From NCBI GenBank assembly GCA_946811185.2, contig OX328109.1, positions 36,750,129-36,814,128 of the forward strand: 64,000 bases of DNA. Direction: 5' to 3'. This document shows, piece by piece, positions 23,736 through 35,700 of this stretch. Position numbers and translations under genes: made by a program. The stretch comes from Hippopus hippopus. Its lineage: Eukaryota; Mollusca; Bivalvia; Cardiida; Cardiidae. The notes beneath the pieces are model-generated. The model searched no databases, was not told the DNA's origin, and saw only the letters and a list, made by a program, of their open reading frames with translations. How positions within the stretch are numbered: the stretch's first letter is position 1; each line of letters opens with the position of its first letter.

Positions 23736-26700
23736 GTAGTTCTGGTGTTTGTTTAATGTATAAGGGATTCTATAGATCTTTTGTTACCATGGCTAGTGTG
23801 ATTGCTAGAAAGACCATACTATAAAGGAATATACTGAAATATACCAGTATGTACTGAAATACAATAAAATACCCTGAAATACGGTCTAAAGCAGGCCAGA
23901 ATACTCCGAAATATTCAAAAATGTGCTATTGTATGTCTGTACATGTATATTGACCTTTTTCAGCATATTTAGACATATTCTGGAGAATTCCAATGCACAA
24001 CAGCATATTTTGACATACATGTATTCAAATGTGTTTCAACATATTTCTGTGTATTTCTTAGTATTTCAGGGTTTTCTGAGGTATTTTGGCATATTTCGGT
24101 GTACTTCAGAGTATTTCAGCATAGTCCAGAGTAAATTGAGATATAGTTGGTATTTCAGCCTATTAGGTTATTTTTCCATATTTCAGAGTATTTTAGCATA
24201 TTATGGTCATTCTAGTAACCCTTGCCAGTGCATCTGTATCCATGTATTTCTGGTGTCTCGCTTCCAGTAATTTGAAAGCTACTTAAGGGTAGTTTAACTA
24301 TCCTTTATGAACAGAGCAAGTACAATGTTCTGTAGTAAAAGAGAATCCTGTTGCAGTGACTATTATCAATCCTGTAATGTACAAGTAATAATTTCAACTA
24401 AATATCCCCATATTACAAAACCTGTGTTCACTGCTGGGCGACAAAGCCTAGGTTACTGCATTATTTATTATGTTTTACGAATGATTATCTAAGGATATAG
24501 GTATATTCCTAAATTGGTAGCCAACTTTAGTCCTTAATTCTATCTTTAATTCTACCAGACAAAAAAAAATGTACACTGTACCAAACTGAAAGCATTTACA
24601 GATAAGAAATTTTATACGGCTCATTTTTTTTATGGCTCAAAAAATGAAAAAAATTTGTCTGTGACAGGATAGAAAACATTGTGGGAAAAGGAGAAAATGC
24701 TGGTTACCGGCATTTTCTACTTTTCCCACAATGTTTTCAAAAGCTTTCCTCATCAGGATCTTTAAAACACAGGATTGTATAGTACATGGTTAAGATCCAT
24801 CTTGCTGCCAGCCAATGGGACTTTGACAGACTGTACTTAACATATGTTCAGACTCAAAATGGTATAGATCCATACTTTCAAATGGATGAATTTAATATGC
24901 CAGCATTTTGTTTACTTTTCGGTTTAAAAAAAAAAAACACTGCTAGTAATCAGCTTCTCGTTCTTTTCAACAATTTTTTTTTTTTTCTTTTTTCTTCTAA
25001 GGCAAAAATCTAGGATTGAGCTAAGTTATGTTATATGCAAATGCTCTCAAAACGGACAGGTCATCTGGTAGATGCAAAAGCAAGATAAATTATGGCATTT
25101 ATTTATTTATTTTTATTTATTTATTTAGCACTGAATGTACACAATATGGTTTAAGCAGTAGCACACAACATTTTCAAATAAAAAGTCAACCATGATGGAA
25201 ATGCATAGCATCAAAGGTTGGCAAAAAGCCGGTCAGTATGAATATTGACCGGGCCGGCGGTTTTAACTGGTCAATACTGGTCAAAAGTGGTCGATTGGTG
25301 GTCGATAGAAGTGGTTGATTGGGTCGATTAAATTACTGGCTTACATACCCATCCTGTTTCTAAATTAGTCTTAAAAGCTCTCCTCCTACATCCTGTACAT
25401 GAAGATATATTAAATGTTATCATCAGTATCATAGTTTTTTATCAATATGGTCCTTTTTAGCGGATTTCCTATATAGCAAATCCGCTTAATGTGATCATTT
25501 TGACCAGAACCAAATACATCATGCGTAACGACGCATGCGCGCTCACTTTCAGTTTTGCATGGCTGGTGATTGGGACGAACAACGCAGATCTACAAATGCT
25601 ATTCAACTCTGAACAAATCATACAAATTAGGTTTGATTTCTTTATCGAAATTTCGCCAAAACTAAAAAAATTGTCAGTCTGAAATACTTTAAATACTGAA
25701 ACAAAGTTTGTTCTTTTTTTTTTCAAAATATGGCCATATGCATATGAACATTGTTTACACTGCCCTCGTTTTCATTCAAGAACGTCCATTCACAACCTGT
25801 GTCATCCTCTGCCAAAATAAACAAGGAGATTAAGCAGTATTTCCTCGATAAAATTACATTTTCAGCTGTGTATTGTATCAAATATCTTTAACTGGTCAGA
25901 TAGCCAGCTAGAATTTGGCCATAAATAATTTAAAGCCCTTTCGATAACGAATACACAGAATCCATAAAGTCGACTCGGCACCATGTTACTGCCCTTTGTT
26001 TAATGCTATCGATGAATTTCTGTATTGTTTGAAACACTTTTGCAGAACGTTTGAAGGAAAGGAGATCGTGAAGTCTATCAAAAAAATTAGTTTAATGTTT
26101 GATTTATGCAAGACTGTATAGGAAAAGCCTCCATGATTTCTCTCTAGTTATCGAAGGGACATTAAAAAACCTTTCATTCACAAACAGCCCCTATCAAGTA
26201 CGAACCCGGGACATGAATTTATACTGAAGAATTTTGATGGGAAATTGTGTCCTTCTCAGTGAACTAGACATCCTCTAATTTGAAGCCTCGGAGACTCAGA
26301 CAGGCTTACAATTTGTCTTCAAGGCGTAAAATTCCATTTATAGTCCTGATACCCTGAATTTTATCTTGTTATGTTTCATGCAAAAAAAAGAATGCTGAAT
26401 TTGCGGATAGATTTATGATAAAGGATCCACAGGAATGCATCTATACGTCTTTCTATTTAGACATACAGATTTGAATTCTTTGATATATTTTCGATGCTTT
26501 GAATTAGAAGTGCATGTACAGAAAAGTTGAAAATATTTGTACTTTACTTATAAATTTTTATCATAAACTGCTGCTCAACCCATATTTAAGACGTGACTGT
26601 GTTTCATGTAATTCAAACCTTAGAATGAAAGTATGCCTATAGTTTTTAAACTTTTATAGAGGGACCCAACACTTAGGTTTTAAATACATAGATAATTTAA

Positions 26701-29700
26701 CATAGTCTTTGGTCATAAAAGTTCAAAGATAGCATAAAAAAGCAGCTGATATATAATTTTCATGTAAAATCGCAGAAAAAAACAGTCATACATAGGCAAA
26801 TATGTGAAATATACCTGTTATTAATCTATAGGAATATTGAGGTAAACATGAAGAAGGCTCTAACTGATTAAATAAACAATGGTTAAGGATACATTAATGT
26901 CTTTGAAGTACATTTAAGTATCTTCCTACACCTTTAAATTGCTGTCAGAACACATTAAAAGGAGTAAAAGTTGCCCCTTTCTACCCCAGTGGGTGTGGCT
27001 TAAATTACCAAAGGGACAAATCATGTGACCCTATTTGGGGTATTATCCTTGACACCAGGCTTTATTCCCAAAGCATGAAATATTGACTTATATGCAATCA
27101 TGATAATATCATCAAGCAATTACTTAAGGTGTCAAACACGAAACCTAAAGACCTTATTAGGAACTTCTACACAGTTTTGGAGAAGTGGCAAAGGCCAGCT
27201 GATGAGTACCCTTGGCAGGGACAAAACAGTTTTTCCACTCAACTCTTTCATATTGATGAAATCAACTTACCAGAAAAAAAAAATCCCCACAACAAATCAT
27301 CCACTGATTAGCATAACTGCCCTTTTAAAACTCATCTGACCATTAAAATTTCTAATGACCTCTACAAAAATTCAATCGACCACTATTGACCACTACTGAC
27401 CACTTACGGATTGTCAGGGGTTCTATCCTAACCTAGATGCTAGGATTTCGTAGAATGCCCATAGACAAGACACTGCAGAGAACCAGCCTGGCCCTAGTAA
27501 AACCCAAAAGATACACAAATAGATGAATTGTTGTCACTGTAAGACTGGAACAGTCTTGACACAAACGTAAACACCAGAAATCAGTTGGCCATCAAATTAT
27601 ATCAAATTATTCTTGAAGGTAGTTACAACCAATTTCTTGTTTTGTGGCCTTACCTTTCTCTTGTAAAATCATTATTTTCTTGACTTGTTCCTTTATGAAG
27701 ATACAAGGTAAATTTTCATTTATCTAACAGAAGCAAGGTACATTCAATATTCATGAATTACACATGGTCTAAATCTAGAAATTACTGAACACATCACTTA
27801 GTTTTCACCTTTCAGACTATTACATAACATTTTTGAGTTCAGGAATGAAACCAAGAACATTCTTATGCAAGGAAAGAAGAAATCATTGTACCTGAACAAT
27901 CAGATTATTGTTTCTAGTTTGATTTTGTATTTCATTTTGAAATTAATAGTTTGAAGTTGTGTAGTAATTAGGAGGAACCCTTGAAGGGAATCCTATGTGT
28001 TAGAGTTATGGAAAGGACAATGTGCTTTCAGTAAGAACTTACATACAAAATACCACAGTTTCTTTTTCCCTGAGAGGACTCCTGTTGTTTTTTTTTTATA
28101 TTTTAAACTAAACCGTACTAGTTTCAAAACAATACATGCTTTATACCTCAAAATGAGAACAGTCTGTACGAGGGGTGATCAAAAAGAACGTGGACCACCT
28201 CGTTATTTTGAAAACTACTTCAAGTAGGATTACAAAAAGTTGCATAGATGAGCATTGATTATCTGGCAATTGACTCTAGCTTTCAAATGACTTGATATTC
28301 AAGCAGGTAAAGTGTGACGTCATTTTAATGATGTCATATACTCCATTAGCGGTTCAAAATGTCGGACGACCTTTTATTTAAGCCGTGAGTAATGTTAAAG
28401 ATTTACATCAAACTCGGGAAAAAATTTATCGGAAATCAAAACCGATTCAGAAAAAGTGTTGGGGGACTCTACACTCAAGAAATCTGATATTCCTAAATGG
28501 ATCAGACCGATTTAGAGATGGGTGCAATACTATCAAAGATGACGCTGAATCTGATCGTTAATCAACATCAGTCATAGACAAAATCATCACGGGTGTAGAG
28601 CAGCATGCAAAACAAGATCACCGAGATACTGTCAGGAAAATAGCTAACACATTTAGCATTTTATATGGAAGTGTCCAGGAGATTTTGACTGATAATCTTG
28701 GAATGTTGCATGTTTGAACAAGGTGGGTACCTCGACTATTGACGTCTGAGCAAATGGGGGTTAGGGTCGAAATATGTTATTAAAATTTTAAAACGCACTA
28801 GGGTAGAGGGTTCAAACTTTACTGATCATATTGTAACATACCGTAAAACATAGGTACACTTTAATGAAACCGAATCTAAGCAACAAAGTCGTGTATAGAG
28901 ACATCCAGCATCGCCATCGGCTGTTAAAGCTAAACTTTCTAAGTCAGAAGTTAAAGTTATGTGCATCATATATTTCTGTTCTCCATTTTTCCTCTAAATC
29001 AAGTTGTATCTATGCATACTACAGTCAATAGTAAGTTTCATGCTCACATTATTCAAATAAATTTCCCAAACACCAAATGCAAAAACAGCCAGAAGTTATG
29101 CAGAGTGACGTCACTTTACACCAAGATAAAGCCCTTGCTCACAAAGCCAGACATGTACCTGAAACTTTTGCAAAAACGACACGTAGAAACATTAGCAAAC
29201 CATCCTTATAATTCAGTCCTGACCCCTTGAGACCTCTGACTAGTTCCTATTTTGCAAGATTCTCAACGTGGCACACACTACGAGAGCGCAGAGGAGCTAA
29301 CCCTCGCAATGACCGGGTCCTTGAGAGTAATGTCACATGACATGCTTGTGCATGTGTTTCGCTCGTGGAAATCAAGAATGAATAAGTGTATAGAATTCAA
29401 AGGAGGTTACTTTCAAAAACAGTTACCATGCCAAGTTTTTTTTATAACAATATTCCAATACAGTTGCTGGTCCACATTCTTTCTGATCACCCCTCGTATG
29501 CTATGTAACAAGAGTAGATTAAGATCAGACTTGCTAACATAGTAAAATTCCATTCTTATAGGCACACTATTATAGATTTGAATTGTTTACAGTTAATATG
29601 ATTATACCAACTATGCTGACGTGAAAAAGAAACGCCTCATCCTGTAAAAACTTGGCATGTTTTATTTTTTCTAAAACCAAATTAATGAAAAAAATTTTCA

Positions 29701-32700
29701 TTCGAGACTTCAATCATTTTTTGTGTAAAACGAGTTCATTGTGCGGGATTTCATGATTTTTATCGAGGTAAAATGGACAATGATTTCAGACTAGTCACCA
29801 AAATTTCACCAGAAAAGTCAGTAGCGTGTATGGCCACCTCAACTGGCAATCACTGCAGCAAGCCGCCTTCTCATGGAACCACACCAGTTCTGGATCAAGT
29901 ATCGTGGGAATCTGCCCCACTCTTCGCGGAGGGCCGTAGCCAATTCTTTGACATTTCTGGGCTGGGGTTGACGTCAACGTAAACTTCGCCCAATGTAATC
30001 CCATGCGTGTTCAATGGGATTACAATCAGGAGAAAGTGCTTGCCATGGCAACACATCAATGTGTCTATTCTGTAAAAAGTCCCTGTAATGCGTGTGACAT
30101 GTGGACGAGCATTATCATGTTGTAAAACTAATCCTTAGCGTTGTCTGAAGAGGGGTACAACTACAGGTTGCAAAATCTGATTAATGTTTGTCTGGCTGTC
30201 AGATTTCCTTCAACAATGACTGAGACCTAAATCGACGATTTATGGATGCCCACACCATAATCCCACCGCCACCGAAGCGATCATACTCCAGAACAGTGTT
30301 GTTTGAGTAGCGTTCATGGCGTTGTCTATATACCAATATACGTCCATCGGCGTTACATAAGATGAAACACGATTCATCGGAAAACACTACATTTTGCTAA
30401 CGCTGTCCTCGCTGATTTCGAGCCCAATCACGACGTCAGTGATGATGACAAGCCGTAAACACAGGACCACGTAATGGTCTACGACAGCGTATCTCACGGG
30501 CCAACAGTCGATTTCTCACAGTGAACCGACTAATAGGCACCCCTCGGTTACCCACCACCAAACGTGACGTTGATTCCACCGTCAAATATCTGTCACGTAG
30601 GTGACGTTGACGGATATAATTATCCTGTCTCACTGACGTCACAAGTGGTGCGCCTGACCTCAGCCTATCTGCAGTTGTTCCTGCCACCCTGACCCGTTGA
30701 ACGAGACGCACAAGTGTGGACCTAGCCACATTAAAACGTCTCGCAACCTGATCTTGGGTAAGACCACACTCCAACATGGCCATACATTGAGCCCTTTCTT
30801 CAGCATTTAATCTCGGCATTTTAAGAAAACGACGCTTTTCAAAAAAAATCGCTTGCACTTGGGTTCTGTATCGTTGAATACATGTACCTCTGTAATTTTG
30901 ATAAGCAAGACCACGGTGTTCATGACAACGGGCTTCACAAGCAAACCGTGCACATAAGCTTGGGCTTAGCTTTTGGATAAAGCAAATTGATCGGTTTCAT
31001 GTTGGCTAGGTTTGTCGGCGAATATATATGTATACATTATTTGCTTTCTCCAAAATGTTTTCTCATATTTAAATTATCGTCTGTTTCCGATGGAGCGTTT
31101 CTTTTTCTTGTCAGCATATGTAGAAGTTTAGAAATTGTTGTGTTTAGACTAGATTTGTAAAATGCTGCTGTAAAAATCAAAACCTTGATGTCTGAGTACA
31201 GAAGTTTCAATCTTTTAAAAGAGTCTTGCATAATGATGAATAATGATGATTTTAGAAATGCTTACAATGCTAAAGAAAAGAAAAAAATGTTTAGTGTATC
31301 TATGTATGCTCACATGTTTACAAACCCTAGGGTGAGCTGTTAATATTTTCAGTCCGATTTAAACAGTCTCAGTTCTTCTAAAAACCCTTGATTTTTAGTT
31401 AGCTGAAATTGCTAAATAAAGCTCAGCCAATTGGATAAGTTGTTTCAAAAGGTTTTTCTGAACATCCTTCAAAATGGGATAATATAGCCACACTTACCTT
31501 GTATCCTTTATGGTTTTATTGGATAGGGAAAAATGACTTTAGTAGGAATGAAGTCTGAAAAATTTGTTGGTCTACCAATGTTTTCAAAAACCTAAGAGCT
31601 ACATTTTGTGAGGCTGACAGAAATGTTAGATAAAGGTTAACCTTGCAGGCCAGTGTTAGATCTACATTTGATTAATTGAATGGTGTTTACTGTCACTTTC
31701 AACATTATTTCAGTCATATAACTGCTACAGCTAGCTTATTTCTGTATGTCTGGGTTTTAGCAGTACAAGGCTAGGGCTCTGAAGTGTCTTGCCTAAGGAC
31801 ACTCTCGCAGAAAAACATCATGCATCCAGTGAGGCTGGAACCTAGGCCATCAGGTGACAAGTCCTACACTTTACTGGTGAGCCATGCAGGACCCCAGATC
31901 CACATTTAGATGGAAGTTAATTTTTAGCTCACCTGAGCACAAAGTGCTCAAGATGAGCTATTGTGATCACTCACCGTCCGTCGGCGTCCATGGTCCATCC
32001 GTCCGTCCGTTCATATTTTTTTCTTTACACTCTAGCATCTACAGTTTTTAACCAATCAGCACCAAACTTGGTCAAAATATTTATGACCATAAGATCTTGG
32101 ATGAGTTCGATAATGGGTCTAATCGGACCAGAACAACTGGAGTTATTTGCCCTTGAATAGAAAAATTGCTATATTTAACTTTGTTTACACTCTAGCATCT
32201 ACAATTATGAACCAATCAGCACGAAACTTGGTCAAAATATATATGACCATTAGATCTCAGATGAGTTTGATTCTGGGTCTAATCGGATCAGAACAACTGG
32301 AGTGATTTACCCTTGAATTAGAAAAATTCCTCTATTTGACTTTGTTTACACTCTAGCATCTACAATTTTTAACCAATCAGTATCAAACTTGGTCAAAATA
32401 CTTATGACCATAAGATCTTGGATGATTTCGATTATGGGTCTAATCGGACCAGAACAACTGGAGTTATTTGCACTTGAATTAGAAAGTTCTTTAGAATAGT
32501 TCTTTGGCCGGAGCATAACTTTGTCATCTCCAGTCCGATTGACTTGAAACTTGGCATTTGTGTTTGTTGCAATAATACGGAGTGCAGTGTGAAAGAACCA
32601 TAACTGTACCTCTTACTGTCTATGAGTTATATCCCTTTGATCATCATTTTTACAGCATTTTCTGCTTGTCCGGAATATAACTTTGTCATCTCCAGCCTGA

Positions 32701-35700
32701 ACATCTTAAAATTTGGCATGCATGATTGTTGAAAAGTTACGGAGTGCAGTGCACAAGAACCATAACTCTTCCTAGCACGAATTTTGAGTTATTACCCCTT
32801 TGACCTTCATTTTTATAGCATTTCTTGCTTGTCCGGAGCAAAACTTTGTCATCTTAAGAAGGAATGACTTGAAATATTGTATGCTTATTTGTTGCAATAT
32901 TTGGAAGTGCAGTGCACAAGAATTGTAACTCTACCTCATGCTGTCTTTGAGTTATTTCCCTTTGATCGTCATTTTTACAGCATTTAGTGCTTGTCCGGAA
33001 TATAACTTTGTCATCTCAAGTCAGAACGACTTCAGCCCCGCCCGGGTGGCTCAGTGGTGAGCGTGTCGGACTCATGACCTGGTGGTTGTGAGTTCGATAC
33101 CCGGTTGAGGCGAACTTTCTGTCCGGCGTATTTTCGCCTCTCACCTCTGCTGAAGCATGTGAGAAAAGTAGTCGGTGGCTTTGGAAAGAAAGTTGTGTTA
33201 GTACTGGTGTGAGAAAGCCAGGAAACACATGTGCGTCACCGACCGCCATGATATGACCTTAGCTGTTAAAGTGGCGTTAAACCCCAATACAACCAACCAA
33301 CCAACAGAACGACTTCAAACTTGGTATGCGTATTTGTTGCAATATTACTGAGTACAGTGCGCAAGAACAATAACTCTACCTAGCGCGGATTTTGAGTAAT
33401 TCCACTTTGATCTTCATTTTTACAGTATTTCTTGCTTGTCCAGAACGGAACTTTGAAGTCTCAAGTCAAATTGACTTGGTATACATGATTGTTGCATTAC
33501 CTGCCCTTTGCGATTATTATACCTCCTCGACAACTGGCGGTGGGATGGGCATATCTTGCGACAATTTGCCACTCTTGTTTCATTAACATTTGGCCTTGAA
33601 CCTCGATATTTGGTATTTATCTTCATTGTAGACCTTTACTGCTTAGTACTCAGGTGAGCGATATAGGACCATCATGGTCCTCTTGTTGCAAGATTGTTCA
33701 GGTTAGTCTATGTCGACCATCTATGCATAAGTTACTTTTTGTCCTTTAATCAAAACTGGTAATCAAATGGATGCCATTTCATTATTCATTCCTTCCCCAC
33801 ATGACAAGTTTTAGGCGCTGTAACTCTTTCACTACTAAACAAATTAATTGCATTGTCTCAAAGGCTAAAAATACATTTCTTCTGCAAGATCAAGAAACAG
33901 TTCGGTCATAATCTACAATATAGCAGTGAACAGTGGAGATTAGAGATCAGACTGCACATTCTGTGCAGTCTGAGAGATCAGACTGCACATTCTGTGCAGT
34001 CTGATCTTAATCTACACTGCCCACAAAAGCTTCTGGTGTTGTCTATAGTATGGAAAGAGTTAAATGCATCTGCAGACAACAGAAAATGATACAAATGAAC
34101 TAAAGTTACTCATATAACTGAAAACACTGTTGGAACAGGAGAAAATACTGCTTACCAGAATTTTGTCTTTGTCCCATAATGCTTTCAATTGCCTATTTCC
34201 TTCAGGATTATTAACACAGAGTGTTTGGTATTTACACTTTTAAGTGTTAAAATAAACCCTAATCAAAATTTTCTCAAGATCCAGTTGTCGGATGCCATGA
34301 CCAGACATGGATATGTTGTATACTGGTCTATCGCAGAGATTGATGTAAATTGTGTTTGTATAAGGGGACACTTATACCGTCTTGCTATAGCGCTAGCTTT
34401 TGTAGCAATGTGGTAGAGCGTTCGACTTGGGACCTGAAGATTCTGGGTTCAATCCCAGCCTTGGGAGGCTATTTAGCAGAACTGTGACAGATACAGTCAT
34501 ATAATCAGTGTTCGGAATACCTTATGGTTTGTCCAAACTACCTATATTTGACCCTTGAATCTTGTGTCGTCTAAAGTTAAATTGGAAGAATTTTGGAGGA
34601 TTTTTCTTTTTTTAGCCCTTTTGTACACAATAAATCCTATGTTTTATGAGTCCTGTGTAAAAGGGCTCATGAAAACATTGTTGGATAACAAGACATCAGT
34701 ATTTTTTTTTTTTCTTCTTCTAGAATTTTTTCTACCCTTTACAAATACAGACCACATAATCTGAGCCATATTCATTGAATTGTTTGTTAATGCTCTAAAT
34801 ATGGAGTTATTTAGTTTTTATATCACAAATCAAAATTTTTTGTAAGGCAAATAAATACTACCAGAAAAATTTTCCATTTTCATAAAGTGTACGGTTCAAT
34901 TCAGTAAAATGATGCAATTTTGGGCGTTTGATAATAAAATTGTACATTGACAATAGGTCACTCTGTTCATTTTTAGCTCACCTGAGCACAAAGTGCTCAT
35001 GGTGAGCTTTTGTGATCGTGCTGTGTCCGTCGTCCGTCGTCAACTTTTACCTTGTGTACGCTCTAGAGACCACATTTTAATCCGATACTCATGAAACTTG
35101 GTCAGAATGTTTGCCTTGATGATATCTCGGACGATTTTGAAAATGGGTCATGTCAGGTCAAAAACTAGGTCACTAGGTCAAATCTTAGAAAAACCTTGTG
35201 TACGATCTAGAGGCCACATATTCAGTCCGATACTCATGAAAGTTGGTCAGAATGTTTGCCTCGATGATATCTTGGACGAGTTCGAAAATGGGTCATGTCG
35301 AGTCAAAAACTAGGTCACTAGGTCAAATCTTTGAAAAACTTGTGTATGCTCTAGAGGCCACATTTTCAGTCAGATACTCATGAAACTTGGTCAGAATGTT
35401 TATCTCGATAATATCTCAGATGATTTCAAAAATGGGTCATGTTGGGTCAAAAACTAGGTCACTAGGTCAAATCTTAGAAAAACCTTGTGTACGCTCTAGA
35501 GGCCACATTTTCAGTCCGATACTCATGAAACTTGGTCAGAATGTTTGCCTCGATGATATTTCGGACGAGTTTGAAAATGGATCATGTCTGGTCAAAAACT
35601 AGGTCACTAGGTCAAATCTTAGAAAAACCTTGTGTATGCTCTAGAGGCCACATTTTCAGCCCAAAACTCTTGAGAGTTGGTCAGAATGTTTGTCTTGATG

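Larger units (their letters stand above)
31926..33685 (+). mobile_element. Helentron-like element with tandem repeats, no target duplication
   Basis: Begins AGCTCACCTGAGCACAAAGT and ends with the inverse CTCAGGTGAGC, then a hairpin GGACCATCATGGTCC followed by TCTTG. Subterminal inverted repeats, a 3' hairpin and internal tandem repeats are the pattern of non-autonomous Helentrons. The other arm shows the empty site near 14264-14275 (CTTACAAAAATTAACT inverted) with no duplication of target bases, as expected. Inside are three units of about 155 bp (CACTCTAGCATCTACA, AACTTGGTCAAAATA), then a second repeat type. Confidence 0.78.

Noticed and set aside
23736..23824. Extension of MPPED exon 1 frame to the stop at 23824
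   Set aside because: The residues leave the family pattern after YLG, and a GT donor at 23736 joins in phase to exon 2, which restores it.
23923..24270. 115-codon open frame of Y/F/Q-rich repeats
   Set aside because: Created by degenerate TATTTCAG repeats in an intron.
25212..27420. A single simple hAT-like element at this place
   Set aside because: The left and right parts are separated by 1.25 kb of duplication-arm sequence, and the right terminus is missing here but present at 40173.
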